Positions 43,243-50,797 of a stretch of DNA of 64,000 nt are shown piece after piece; position 1 is the first letter of the stretch, and the number at the start of each line of letters is the position of its first letter. The stretch is from DASUCS01 sp041166385 (GTDB lineage Bacteria > Actinomycetota > Acidimicrobiia > Acidimicrobiales > JACDCH01), in NCBI GenBank assembly GCA_041166385.1, contig JBEEFW010000031.1, positions 29,723-93,722 on the forward strand. Direction: 5' to 3'. Under the pieces are notes generated by a model. It searched no databases, was not told where the DNA came from, and worked only from the letters and a program-made list of their open reading frames with translations. The position numbers and the translations under genes were made by a program.

Positions 43243-43689
43243 TCAGCTCGTCGCGAACTCGGCCCACACGCGTTTGCCGCGCGGGGTCGGCTCGACGCCC
43301 CAGCACGTGGCGACGCGCTCGACGAGAAAGATGCCGCGGCCTCTGTGATCCCACGGCGCGGCCGGCTGGAGCACCGGCTCGCGTTCGCTCGCGTCCGCGA
43401 CCTCGACGCGCAAGCGTCCGCCCCGGCGGTTGACGCACAGTTCGTAGGGCGGCAGGCCGTGATCGAGGGCGTTCGTCACCAGTTCGCTGACGCAGAGCGA
43501 GACGGCGTCGAGCGTGTCGGCCGTCTCGAGATGCTCCCAGGTGTGCCGGATGAAGGCTCGAGCCATGCGGGCGGCGGTCGGCGACGAGGGCAAGTCCATC
43601 CTCGAATCACCAAGCACCACGTGGGCGGCGTACCCGAAGCCACCCTGACGAACCCACGAATGGCCCAGAACGGCAAGAGGAGCATCCAC
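43243..43689 (-). CDS. Anti-sigma factor/serine kinase HATPase (RsbW-like)
   Basis: A protein of 148 residues from the GTG at 43689, or 118 from the ATG at 43599. The GHKL ATPase fold is plain: the N-box is VSELVTNALDHG, followed by RVEVADASEREP and the G-loop DHRGRGIFLVERVATCWGV. These small kinases phosphorylate STAS antagonists or bind sigma factors. Placed tail-to-tail, four bases from the PP2C phosphatase, it is a likely functional opposite. No sigma factor or antagonist gene is adjacent. Its promoter region faces the tandem palindromes at 43715-43752. Confidence 0.87.
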   Translation of the reverse strand: MDAPLAVLGHSWVRQGGFGYAAHVVLGDSRMDLPSSPTAARMARAFIRHTWEHLETADTLDAVSLCVSELVTNALDHGLPPYELCVNRRGGRLRVEVADASEREPVLQPAAPWDHRGRGIFLVERVATCWGVEPTPRGKRVWAEFATS

Positions 43690-43714
43690 AGCAGTGACAA
43701 TCGACCGCCCGCAA

Positions 43715-43752
43715 AACGTACTACTACGTTGACGTGAACGTACTATTACGTT
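43715..43752. promoter_or_regulatory. Tandem palindromic operators AACGTACTAYTACGTT
   Basis: AACGTACTACTACGTT (43715-43730) and AACGTACTATTACGTT (43737-43752) are two almost identical 16-base palindromes (AACGTA-N4-TACGTT) 22 bases apart, so on one face of the helix. The second overlaps the TATCGT box (43752-43757) of the cyclase gene. A dimeric regulator such as the downstream PadR or the winged-helix/cyclase protein itself could bind here; both divergent genes would be affected. Confidence 0.72.
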
Positions 43753-43763
43753 ATCGTCCGAAG

Positions 43764-44477
43764 GTGGCCCGCTCGTCCAACCTCGAGGTGCTGCTGGCGC
43801 TGCTCGGCACGGGTTCCGACGGGCCCATCGACGGCGACACGGTGAGCCGCCGCCTCGCCGCCACCGGCCGGTCGCCGTCGCCGAGCCACCTGCTGGCGCA
43901 GCTGCTGGCTCTCGAATCCAGCGGCCATGTCGCGGTCACTCGCGACGGCGGACACCGCTTCGCGCTGACGGCGTTGGGCGATGACGCGGCCTACGAACTC
44001 GGCCCAGGGGATGCGATCGACGTCGTGCTCGTCATGGTCGATCTCGTCGGCTTCGTCACCTTCACGATCGAGCAGGGCGACAGCGCCGCCCATCAGGCCG
44101 CGCGCCAACTGCAGGATCTCGGCGACGCGGAACTCCGCCGCGCCGGAGGAAAACTCGTCAAACCCCTCGGCGACGGTTTTCTCGGAACGGTCCGCACCCC
44201 GACCGAAGGCGTCGGCATCGTGCGCAACGTCGCCCAACGGTGCTTGCGCCCAGACGGACGACCGTGGCCGTTACGCGCCGCCGTGCATCGCGGCACACCG
44301 ATCTCGTTTCGCGGCGACCTGTTCGGTGCGGATGTGAACCTCACGGCCCGCCTGTGCACGGCCGCGCGACCGGGCGAGTTGGTGATGACGGCGACGCCGG
44401 GCGATCCGGCGGCGGAGGCGCTCAACGTGCGCGGCCTGACGGATCCGATCGCGGTGACTCGAATGGCAGTCCCATGA
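43764..44477 (+). CDS. Winged-helix DNA-binding domain fused to class III nucleotide cyclase domain
   Basis: A 237-residue fusion. Residues 4-78 look like a PadR/MarR-type winged helix (NLEVLLALLGTGSDGPIDGD, SPSHLLAQLLALESSGHVAV, wing RDGGHRFALTALG). Residues 85-235 are a class III cyclase homology domain with metal Asp93 (VMVDLVGF) and Asp137 (KPLGDGFL), a Lys at 133, and the transition-state pair Asn192/Arg196 (ADVNLTARL), so it could be catalytic. TATCGT six bases before the GTG at 43764 points to near-leaderless transcription and to this start. Tandem palindromes overlap the promoter. The PadR gene follows with an ATGA overlap. I know cyclase-HTH combinations from actinobacteria mainly as LuxR-type proteins; this compact form is less usual. 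Confidence 0.82.
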   Translation: MARSSNLEVLLALLGTGSDGPIDGDTVSRRLAATGRSPSPSHLLAQLLALESSGHVAVTRDGGHRFALTALGDDAAYELGPGDAIDVVLVMVDLVGFVTFTIEQGDSAAHQAARQLQDLGDAELRRAGGKLVKPLGDGFLGTVRTPTEGVGIVRNVAQRCLRPDGRPWPLRAAVHRGTPISFRGDLFGADVNLTARLCTAARPGELVMTATPGDPAAEALNVRGLTDPIAVTRMAVP

Positions 44478-44929
44478 CGCGGCTCTTTCGCCGGGGCGAG
44501 TTGAAGGCCGCACTCGTCGACGCCCTCCTCGTCGCGGGTCCCTCGAACGGCTACACGATCATGCAGACGCTCTCCGAACAGATCGGCGAGTCGTGGCAAC
44601 CCAGCCCAGGGGCCGTGTATCCCGCGCTGCTCGCGCTGGAGGACACGGGCCTCGTGCGGGCGACCGAGCACAACGGGTCGCGCGTCTACGACTTGACCGC
44701 CGCGGGGCGCCAGGCTGCAGGCAAGCTGCGCGGCACCTTGGAAGCGGTGGCCACCCGGGCCCGCACCGCGCCGCCGGCACCAGCAACGCTCGGATCCGTC
44801 CTCGACGACTTCGTCGCCGGAGTCGATGGACGCCACCGCGTGCTCGACGACGACAGCAAGGACGCCGTCACCGCCATCCTCGATGGCGCCCGCAACAACA
44901 TCGAACGCCTCATCGGCAAGGAGACATAG
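44474..44929 (+). CDS. PadR family transcriptional regulator
   Basis: A 151-residue PadR protein: RGELKAALVDALLVAGPSNG, GYTIMQTLSEQIGESWQPSP, GAVYPALLALEDTGLVRATE and VYDLTAAGRQAAGKL give the winged helix and wing; the C-terminal part (80-151) is the helical dimerisation arm. ATG start overlaps the cyclase fusion stop by four bases. A small two-helix membrane protein gene follows after two bases. PadR/2TM pairs are common and the regulator usually represses its own operon, which would fit the tandem palindromes at 43715-43752. Confidence 0.9.
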   Translation: MTRLFRRGELKAALVDALLVAGPSNGYTIMQTLSEQIGESWQPSPGAVYPALLALEDTGLVRATEHNGSRVYDLTAAGRQAAGKLRGTLEAVATRARTAPPAPATLGSVLDDFVAGVDGRHRVLDDDSKDAVTAILDGARNNIERLIGKET

Positions 44930-44931
44930 AG

Positions 44932-45240
44932 ATGGACGACTTCGCACGAGCAGCATTTCGCGAGGCGGAAGCGAAACAGATCCTCCGCCGCCGAGTGTTC
45001 CTGCTGCACCTGTCGATCTACCTGACGACAAACCTGTCGCTCATCGTCATCTGGGCGCTGACCGGCGCCGGGTACCCGTGGTTCGTGTTCCCGATCCTCG
45101 GGTGGGGCATCGGGTTGGTCGCACACGGCGTCGTCGCGTATCTGCTGAGCGATCCTGCAGAGATCGTGCTCCGTCGGGAGCAGCAACGGTTGGCCGCTGG
45201 TCAGCAGGATCCGCAGACACCTCCGACACAACCTGCGTAG
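44932..45240 (+). CDS. 2TM domain-containing small membrane protein
   Basis: A 102-residue protein. An amphipathic N-terminus (FARAAFREAEAKQILRRRVF) precedes two hydrophobic helices (LHLSIYLTTNLSLIVIWALT and VFPILGWGIGLVAHGVVAYL) joined by GAGYPW; the tail is Gln/Pro-rich. This matches the 2TM family, which often stands next to PadR or histidine kinase genes. Ribosome site AAGGAG before the ATG, inside the end of the PadR gene. Function unknown; likely target of the PadR regulator. Confidence 0.85.
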   Translation: MDDFARAAFREAEAKQILRRRVFLLHLSIYLTTNLSLIVIWALTGAGYPWFVFPILGWGIGLVAHGVVAYLLSDPAEIVLRREQQRLAAGQQDPQTPPTQPA

Positions 45241-45243
45241 TCT
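45238..45243 (+). promoter_or_regulatory. Near-leaderless promoter -10 box (TAGTCT)
   Basis: TAGTCT lies seven bases before the GTG at 45251 and overlaps the stop codon of the 2TM gene, giving the VOC gene its own possible promoter. Confidence 0.35.
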
Positions 45244-45250
45244 GCGCGTC

Positions 45251-45601
45251 GTGGAACCACTCGCTGTGCACCACGTGTCGATCAACGTCGACGATGTGGA
45301 TGCCGCTCTCGACTTCTACGTCGGCGTACTCGGACTGCGCGCCCGCTCGGACCGGCCGGACTTCGGCTTTCCCGGCGCGTGGCTCGACGCCGGCGGCCAG
45401 CAAGTGCACCTCATCCAAGGCGACGTGCCGAAGGGCAACGGCCAGCACTTTGCTGTCCTCGTCGCCGACCTCGATGCCACGATCGGTGAGCTGCGAGCTC
45501 GCGACGTCGAGGTGAGCGACGCCTCGCCCGTCGGTCCGAACTTGCAGGCCTTTCTCAGCGACCCGGACGGAAATCTCGTCGAATTGCATCAGGCGGGTTG
45601 A
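45251..45601 (+). CDS. VOC family protein (glyoxalase/dioxygenase fold)
   Basis: A 116-residue single vicinal-oxygen-chelate domain: AVHHVSINVDDVDAALDFYV at the N-terminus supplies the first metal His, AWLDAGGQQVHLIQGD a second, HFAVLVADLDATIGELRARD, and the closing AFLSDPDGNLVELHQ the Glu. All positions used for metal binding in glyoxalase I-like enzymes are present, though the reaction cannot be named. GTG start 10 bases after the 2TM gene. It probably works as a dimer. Confidence 0.88.
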   Translation: MEPLAVHHVSINVDDVDAALDFYVGVLGLRARSDRPDFGFPGAWLDAGGQQVHLIQGDVPKGNGQHFAVLVADLDATIGELRARDVEVSDASPVGPNLQAFLSDPDGNLVELHQAG

Positions 45602-45630
45602 CCGCCGGTTCCTCCGGGAACCGTTTAGCG

Positions 45631-46743
45631 ATGTCTCTGGTGACTGCGTTCGTTCGCGCGGACGCGCCCACGGACAGGAAGGTCCGTCATCCCAGCCTTG
45701 ATGGCGTCCGCGGCGTCGCCGTGTTGGCGGTGGTGCTCTTTCACACCGACATCGTGTGGGCCAAGGGTGGCTACCTGGGCGTCGATGTCTTCTTCGTACT
45801 GAGTGGTTTCCTCATCACGTCGTTGCTCCTCACCGAACTCGATCGAACCGACCGGGTCGACCTCCGCCGCTTCTGGGCGCGACGGGCGACGCGCTTGCTG
45901 CCGGCGCTGCTCGTCCTGCTCGCGGTGGGCGTCGTGTTCGGCCCATTCATCGCGCCGCTCGAATCAGTGCGCGACCTTCGTGACGACGCGCTCGCCACGC
46001 TCGCGCAAGTGGTCAACTGGCGATTCGTCGACACGATCGGCCACAGCCTCGTCGGAACGGCCCGATCTCCGTTCCAGCACTGCTGGTCGCTGGCGATCGA
46101 GATGCAGTTCTACCTGCTGTGGCCGCCGCTCCTCATGCTGGTCGCGTACCGGCGCGCGCGCGAACAACGCCGCCGCATCGTGGGATTGCTGGCCGGCGCG
46201 CTGGCCCTCGCGTCCGCGGTGGCGATGCTGGCGCTCGTCGGACCGGACTGGCACACCCAGCGCGCGTACTACGGCACCGACACGCGCGCCCAGGCGCTCC
46301 TGGTAGGGGCCGTGCTCGCGGCCATCGTGGGGCACCGAATGGCCGGTGAACACCCGCCGGTTTCTTCGATCACGAAGGTCGGCGTCAGCGTGGCTGGCAC
46401 GGTCGCGTCGGCGGGCGTACTGCTCGCGTTCTTCGCCGCGCCGTCGTCGGGTCACGTCATGTACGAGGGCTGGTACCTGGCGTTGGCGATCGCGGTTGCG
46501 ATCGTGCTCGCGCAAGTGGTGCTTGCGCCCGCCAGCATCGTTCCGACCTTGCTGTCGTCGCGCCCGGCGGTGGCGCTCGGGCGCATCTCGTACAGCCTCT
46601 ACCTGTGGCACTGGCCACTGCTGCTCGTGCTCAACGAGGGCCGCACGGGTCTCACAGGCATCTCCCTCTTCGCCGCGCGGGTCACGGCCAGCCTCGGGGC
46701 CGCATGCGCGTCGTACTTCCTCATCGAACGGCGCTTTCGCTGA
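45631..46743 (+). CDS. Acyltransferase 3 family membrane protein (OafA/YrhL type)
   Basis: A 370-residue polytopic membrane acyltransferase. RHPSLDGVRGVAVLAVVLFH near the N-terminus carries the catalytic His region, KGGYLGVDVFFVLSGFLITS follows, RRFWARRATRLLPAL is the family RxxR motif, and FQHCWSLAIEMQFYLLWPPL is also conserved. About ten membrane helices; ends at SYFLIERRFR without an SGNH domain. Such proteins O-acylate sugars of surface polysaccharides or lipids. Start taken as ATG 45631; TTG at 45598, overlapping the VOC stop, is an alternative. Confidence 0.88.
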   Translation: MSLVTAFVRADAPTDRKVRHPSLDGVRGVAVLAVVLFHTDIVWAKGGYLGVDVFFVLSGFLITSLLLTELDRTDRVDLRRFWARRATRLLPALLVLLAVGVVFGPFIAPLESVRDLRDDALATLAQVVNWRFVDTIGHSLVGTARSPFQHCWSLAIEMQFYLLWPPLLMLVAYRRAREQRRRIVGLLAGALALASAVAMLALVGPDWHTQRAYYGTDTRAQALLVGAVLAAIVGHRMAGEHPPVSSITKVGVSVAGTVASAGVLLAFFAAPSSGHVMYEGWYLALAIAVAIVLAQVVLAPASIVPTLLSSRPAVALGRISYSLYLWHWPLLLVLNEGRTGLTGISLFAARVTASLGAACASYFLIERRFR

Positions 46744-46755
46744 CATGATTCGCTG

Positions 46756-47235
46756 ATGGATGCGGTGCTGCACGCGCTCGATCAGCTCGGAGTCGAGTAC
46801 GAAGCGATGGACTGCGACCCGGACTTCGCCGACACTGCCGCCTTCTGCGAGCGCTACGGCGTTGCTCCGGAGGATTCGGCGAACACGATCATCGTCGTCG
46901 GCAAGGGCGAGCCGCGTGTCTACGTTGCGTGCGTCGTGCTCGCCACGACGAAGCTCGACGTCAACGGAGTCGTGCGGCGGCGGCTCGGCGTGAAGCGCGC
47001 CTCGTTCGCGTCGGCGGACGAGACGGCCGAGCTCACCGGGATGATGATCGGGGGTGTCACGCCGTTCGCGTTGCCGGCGGGCCTTCCCCTGTGGGTCGAC
47101 GAGCGCGTCATGAAGCGTCCGACCGTGGTGGTCGGCGGCGGCAGCCGTTCACTCAAGGTGCGGGTCACGCCGGCGGTGTTCACCTCGATGAGCGTGACCG
47201 CGGTCGTGCCGGATCTCGCCATTCCCTCCGGCTGA
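46756..47235 (+). CDS. YbaK/EbsC (ProRS-associated) editing domain protein
   Basis: A 159-residue single-domain protein of the YbaK/Cys-tRNA(Pro) deacylase superfamily: YEAMDCDPDFADTAAFCERY, SANTIIVVGKGEPRVYVACV, the Lys/Arg block NGVVRRRLGVKRASFASADE and TGMMIGGVTPFALPAGLPLW, then RPTVVVGGGSRSLKVRVTP. The GGVxPF motif and conserved Lys support tRNA-editing activity that removes wrongly attached amino acids in trans. ATG start. Probably its own transcript; followed by a 174-base gap before a convergent gene in which I see no clear hairpin. Confidence 0.88.
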   Translation: MDAVLHALDQLGVEYEAMDCDPDFADTAAFCERYGVAPEDSANTIIVVGKGEPRVYVACVVLATTKLDVNGVVRRRLGVKRASFASADETAELTGMMIGGVTPFALPAGLPLWVDERVMKRPTVVVGGGSRSLKVRVTPAVFTSMSVTAVVPDLAIPSG

Positions 47236-47409
47236 CCTCGTTCTCGGGCGCGCGCTGACCGTCCGCGTTCCACGACGGGCGGCCAGCACTTCCGACGGAA
47301 CCGTGGCGACGGTCGCCGTCAGCCCGAACAATGTCTCATTTGCGCCGCAACATTTGGCGGACCCTCCGTAGGCATCCCGTCACTCACCGCGGACAGGGAG
47401 CTCGACGGC

Positions 47410-48759
47410 CTAACCGAGGATGCCGAGGGAGTCTTCGCGACTGCCAGCGGCGCGTTCCTTCTGGAAGTCGTCGAGCCACTTCTGACCCTGCTCGTTGCCG
47501 GCCATCATCTTCCGCGGCATCGCCGGGAAGGAGTAGCCGTCCGGCATCGGTGGTGCATCGTCGACCTTGCGGGCCATGGCCGCCTCGACAACCGGCTCGA
47601 GCCGTTTGGTCTTGGCGGTCACGTGCGCTTCGTCGCGGTCCTTGAACTCCGGGAGCACCTCGCGCCCGAACAACTCGAGCGACTCGCAGATGTCCTCGTG
47701 GCGGTTCTTGCCCGCTTGCATCACGAAGATCAGCTGGTCGACACCCGCCTCCTCGAAGCGCAACAGGTACTCGCGGATCTGGTCCGGGGTTCCGGTGGCG
47801 CCGCGCAAACCGGTGGCATCGCCCGACGCGACCTTCGCTCCGAGACGCTCTTCGCTCAGCGCGGCCTCGACCTCCGGCGAGTAGCCGACTTCGGCGCGCT
47901 TCTCGATGTACTCCTTCCACACGTCGGTCTCGCCCGGCTTGTGATCGCCGAAGACGTAGTAGTGGCCGAGGGAGTAGCCGAAGAAGTTCCCGCCTTCGAG
48001 CCCGCGGGCCAGCGCCTCTTCCTCGGTCGGCGCGCACATCATCGGAGTGACACATGCGACGTTGGCATTCACGGCCTTGCCGACCGGCACGCACTTCTCG
48101 GCCAGGGTCGCCTCGTAGTCGCCGACCCAGTGCACCGCTTCTTCCGGGTCGATGAACGCAAACGTCAGGGATCCGATGCCCTTCTCCGCGGCCAGGAGGA
48201 TCGTCTCGCGCCGCGAGCATGCAACCCACAGCGGCGGATGAGGCTTCTGCACCGGCTTGGGCACGACATTGCGCGGCGGCATCGAGACGAACTTGCCGTC
48301 GACGCCGGTGAACGGCGACTCGGTCATGCACCGGATCGCGACCTCGAGGCCTTCCAACCACATGTCCCGCTTGTAGAAGGGATCGATCGCGAAGCCTGCG
48401 AGCTCGGCCTCCGACGACGACTCACCGGAGCCGAACTCGACGCGACCTCCCGACACCAGGTCGAGCATTGCGACGCGCTCGGCCGTGCGGGCGGGATGGT
48501 TGTACGCCGGTGCGGTCTGGATGATGCCGTGACCCAGCCGGATGTTGCGCGTCCGCTGGCTGCACGCGGCGAGGAACACCTCGGGCGCGCTCGAATGCGA
48601 ATACTCCTCGAGGAAGTGATGCTCGACTTCCCACACGACGTCGAAGCCGAGCTTGTCGGCCAGCTCCACTTGCTCGAGAGCGTCTTGGATCAACTGCAAC
48701 TCGCTGCCCTCGTCCCACGGACGGGGAAGCTGGTGCTCGTAGAAGATGCCGAACTTCAT
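47410..48759 (-). CDS. LLM class flavin-dependent oxidoreductase (luciferase-like monooxygenase)
   Basis: A 449-residue LLM enzyme of the larger FMN-using type. KFGIFYEHQLPRPWDEGSEL at the N-terminus, VWEVEHHFLEEYSHSSAPEV near 47, NIRLGHGIIQTAPAYNHPAR, MLDLVSGGRVEFGSGESSSE, and KPVQKPHPPLWVACSRRETI at about 180, followed by a C-terminal extension of about 70 residues. ATG start one base into the stop of the diiron-like gene (TGATG). The pair sits under a TetR regulator with a palindromic operator. It probably hydroxylates or oxidises a hydrophobic substrate together with the diiron-like protein. Confidence 0.88.
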   Translation of the reverse strand: MKFGIFYEHQLPRPWDEGSELQLIQDALEQVELADKLGFDVVWEVEHHFLEEYSHSSAPEVFLAACSQRTRNIRLGHGIIQTAPAYNHPARTAERVAMLDLVSGGRVEFGSGESSSEAELAGFAIDPFYKRDMWLEGLEVAIRCMTESPFTGVDGKFVSMPPRNVVPKPVQKPHPPLWVACSRRETILLAAEKGIGSLTFAFIDPEEAVHWVGDYEATLAEKCVPVGKAVNANVACVTPMMCAPTEEEALARGLEGGNFFGYSLGHYYVFGDHKPGETDVWKEYIEKRAEVGYSPEVEAALSEERLGAKVASGDATGLRGATGTPDQIREYLLRFEEAGVDQLIFVMQAGKNRHEDICESLELFGREVLPEFKDRDEAHVTAKTKRLEPVVEAAMARKVDDAPPMPDGYSFPAMPRKMMAGNEQGQKWLDDFQKERAAGSREDSLGILG

Positions 48760-49805
48760 CAGGCGGCCTGTTCGCCGGACAGCGAATGGAACTCCGCCAG
48801 GATGTCGGCGCCGTTCGGTCGCTCGAGACACCAGCGCTCGACCTCGCCGAGCACGGCCTTGCGGGTCTGCTCCCGTCCGACACCGAGTGAGTTCTCGAGG
48901 TCCTGCTTCCAGATCCGGCCGATCATCTCGGTGCCGGGATAGCGCTTGCCCGACGAACCGATCCAAGTGCGGTCGCGCATCTCGGTGATCGCGGTCTTCA
49001 AGTAGCCGACATGCGGCGTCTCGTCGGCGCGGATGTACGACACGAGGTCTGCCGCCTGGCCGTCGCCAGCCACGAGCGTGGAATCGGACAGCCACTCCTC
49101 GGCCCAGGCGAAGGTGTGGAAGGCCTGCACCTCGATGAGGAGAACGCGGATCATCAGGTCCGCGATGAGCTCGAGGTTGAGGTCGATGTCGTCTGGCAAC
49201 GTTCGCGAGAGCGCCGCCGGGTCACCTGCGCCACCCTGACCGAACCCCATGCGGGCGAGCATCGCTTCGACGTCGATCTTCGTCGTCGGATGCTCGAAGG
49301 CGATGTCGCGCGCCGCGAACCACATGTCCTTGTGGCCGGCTTCCTCTTCCCAGCCGGCTTCGTCACGCCCGTGCGCCTCGAACAAACCCTTGCCGAGATG
49401 ATCGATGGCGGTGGCACGCACGTCTTCGACGAAGTTCGCCTGCATGTTGCCCGGCTGCAGGAAGCGAATGTTCGCACCGAAGCCCTCGACCGTTCCGATG
49501 CGCGTGAGCGTGGCGATCAAGGGCTCGGGAACACCCGCGCGGATGAGCTGGCGCGCCTGCGCGACGTTCGGGAAGTGCGCGGGCCACGTGGCGAGGGGCA
49601 CGTCGATGATCTCGGTGCCGAAGGTCTTCTCGTGTTCGGCCTGCCACGCCTCGATACCGGGCACACGAAAGCGTGTCCGCGGCGACACGTAGGTGCCCTC
49701 CTCCGTGAAGCCACCGTGGCACGTCACTCCACCGGCGATGAGCGGCTCGCTGACCGCATGAGTGGTCAGCAGCTCCTGCTCGGTGAACTCGAGCTGATGC
49801 GTCAT
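48759..49805 (-). CDS. Ferritin-like (putative diiron) protein of unknown family
   Basis: A 348-residue protein I cannot assign to a named family. Residues 125-290 look like a four-helix ferritin-type bundle: WEEEAGHKDMWFAARDIAFE contains an ExxH-like pair, LLIEVQAFHTFAWAEEWL another Glu/His helix, and YIRADETPHVGYLKTAITEM a second ExxH-like (ETPH). The first 100 residues have FTEEGTYVSPRTRFRVPGIE. An oxygen-activating diiron centre is therefore likely but not proved. ATG start with GGGGGAG upstream. It is the first gene of a two-gene unit with the LLM enzyme and is divergent from a TetR gene; the operator at 49843 lies between. Confidence 0.7.
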   Translation of the reverse strand: MTHQLEFTEQELLTTHAVSEPLIAGGVTCHGGFTEEGTYVSPRTRFRVPGIEAWQAEHEKTFGTEIIDVPLATWPAHFPNVAQARQLIRAGVPEPLIATLTRIGTVEGFGANIRFLQPGNMQANFVEDVRATAIDHLGKGLFEAHGRDEAGWEEEAGHKDMWFAARDIAFEHPTTKIDVEAMLARMGFGQGGAGDPAALSRTLPDDIDLNLELIADLMIRVLLIEVQAFHTFAWAEEWLSDSTLVAGDGQAADLVSYIRADETPHVGYLKTAITEMRDRTWIGSSGKRYPGTEMIGRIWKQDLENSLGVGREQTRKAVLGEVERWCLERPNGADILAEFHSLSGEQAA

Positions 49806-49842
49806 GGCGCTCCCCCTGAGGCTCAGATGCGTTGACGCCAAC

Positions 49843-49862
49843 TGTATACTCACCGGTATACA
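49843..49862. promoter_or_regulatory. TetR-type operator TGTATAC-N6-GTATACA
   Basis: Perfect 7-base arms around TCACCG, 38 bases before both the diiron-like gene start (49805) and the TetR gene start (49901). One bound dimer could repress both directions. Confidence 0.75.
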
Positions 49863-49900
49863 CCTGAGCAAGCGGACAGTTGTCACATGACCGGACCCAC

Positions 49901-50479
49901 ATGAGCGCTCCCGCGCGACAACTCCTTGCTCGACCGGAGCGCCAGGCCGCCATCCTCCGCGGGGCCGCGAGCGCGTTTGCCCATTCAGGGTTCGCGGCCA
50001 CGTCGATGGAAGACGTCGCCGCCGCCTGTGAGGTCACCAAGCTCATCGTCTACCGGCACTTCGATTCCAAAGAAGAGCTGTACCGGACGATCCTCGAGCG
50101 AGTCTTCCATCGCATGGGCGAAGAGCTCGAGGCCGGCTTGAACCAGCCCGATCTGCGCGGTGTCGGCGCCCGCACCATCCTCACCGTGGCGCGCGAAGAC
50201 CCCGACGGGTTCGTCCTGCTCTGGCGCCACGCCGCGAGGGAGCCGCAGTTCGCGGAGTACGCCCACGAACAGCGAGAGGTCGCGGTGGCCGCAGTGCGCG
50301 ACCTGATGGTCCTGAAATCCGGCGACGAGATGATGGACCACTGGTCCGCTGAGTGCGCGTTCGGGTGGCTCGTCGAAGCCGTGCTCACGTGGCTCGAGGT
50401 CGGCGACGAGTCACGCGACGGGGAGTTCCTCGCTCGCGCCACTGACACGCTGCGAGCGATGCGCGCGGCTTGGGACTGA
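49901..50479 (+). CDS. TetR/AcrR family transcriptional regulator
   Basis: A 192-residue TetR protein. The helix-turn-helix is in residues 12-58: RQAAILRGAASAFAHSGFAA, TSMEDVAAACEVTKLIVYRH and FDSKEELYRTILERVF. The ligand domain is all-helical and unremarkable. ATG start at 49901; a TTG at 49880 would add seven residues. Divergent from the diiron/LLM operon with a clear 20-base palindrome between them, so it most likely represses that operon and itself. Inducer unknown. Confidence 0.9.
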   Translation: MSAPARQLLARPERQAAILRGAASAFAHSGFAATSMEDVAAACEVTKLIVYRHFDSKEELYRTILERVFHRMGEELEAGLNQPDLRGVGARTILTVAREDPDGFVLLWRHAAREPQFAEYAHEQREVAVAAVRDLMVLKSGDEMMDHWSAECAFGWLVEAVLTWLEVGDESRDGEFLARATDTLRAMRAAWD

Positions 50480-50495
50480 TGGGCGCTTCCTTTAG

Positions 50496-50786
50496 CTAGT
50501 GCGTGTGCGCGATGCCGTGCGCGTGAGCCTGTGCGTGCGCGTCTTTCTTGAGGCGACGTAGTGGCGGCAACGTCGGCGGTGGCTGCTGACGCGGCGGGAG
50601 CGTCGCCAGCAGCTCGGTGGTGGCATCGGTGACCTTGCGTACCGCGAGCTCGAAGGCGTCCTCGGTGCGGGCCGAGAGCGATTGCACGCCGCTCACCTTG
50701 CGCACGTATTGACGGGCGGCCGCTTCGATCTCTTCGGATGTGGCCTCTGGTTCGAGTCCGCGCAGCGTGGTGATGTTCCGGCACAT
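50496..50786 (-). CDS. DUF2277 family protein
   Basis: A 96-residue protein. It opens CRNITTLRGLEPEATSEEIE after the Met and continues AARQYVRKVSGVQSLSARTE, DAFELAVRKVTDATTELLAT, the diagnostic blocks of DUF2277, a family of small cytoplasmic actinobacterial/proteobacterial proteins with no assigned role. The tail is Pro-rich then His/Ala-rich (KKDAHAQAHAHGIAHTH) and might bind metal. ATG start 11 bases after the stop of the CaiB-GNAT fusion gene, so it is probably the last gene of that operon. Confidence 0.87.
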   Translation of the reverse strand: MCRNITTLRGLEPEATSEEIEAAARQYVRKVSGVQSLSARTEDAFELAVRKVTDATTELLATLPPRQQPPPTLPPLRRLKKDAHAQAHAHGIAHTH

Positions 50787-50797
50787 GTCGGACAACG

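Noticed and set aside
47623..48942. Open frame of 439 codons on the plus strand over the LLM gene
   Set aside because: Antisense shadow of a recognised enzyme.
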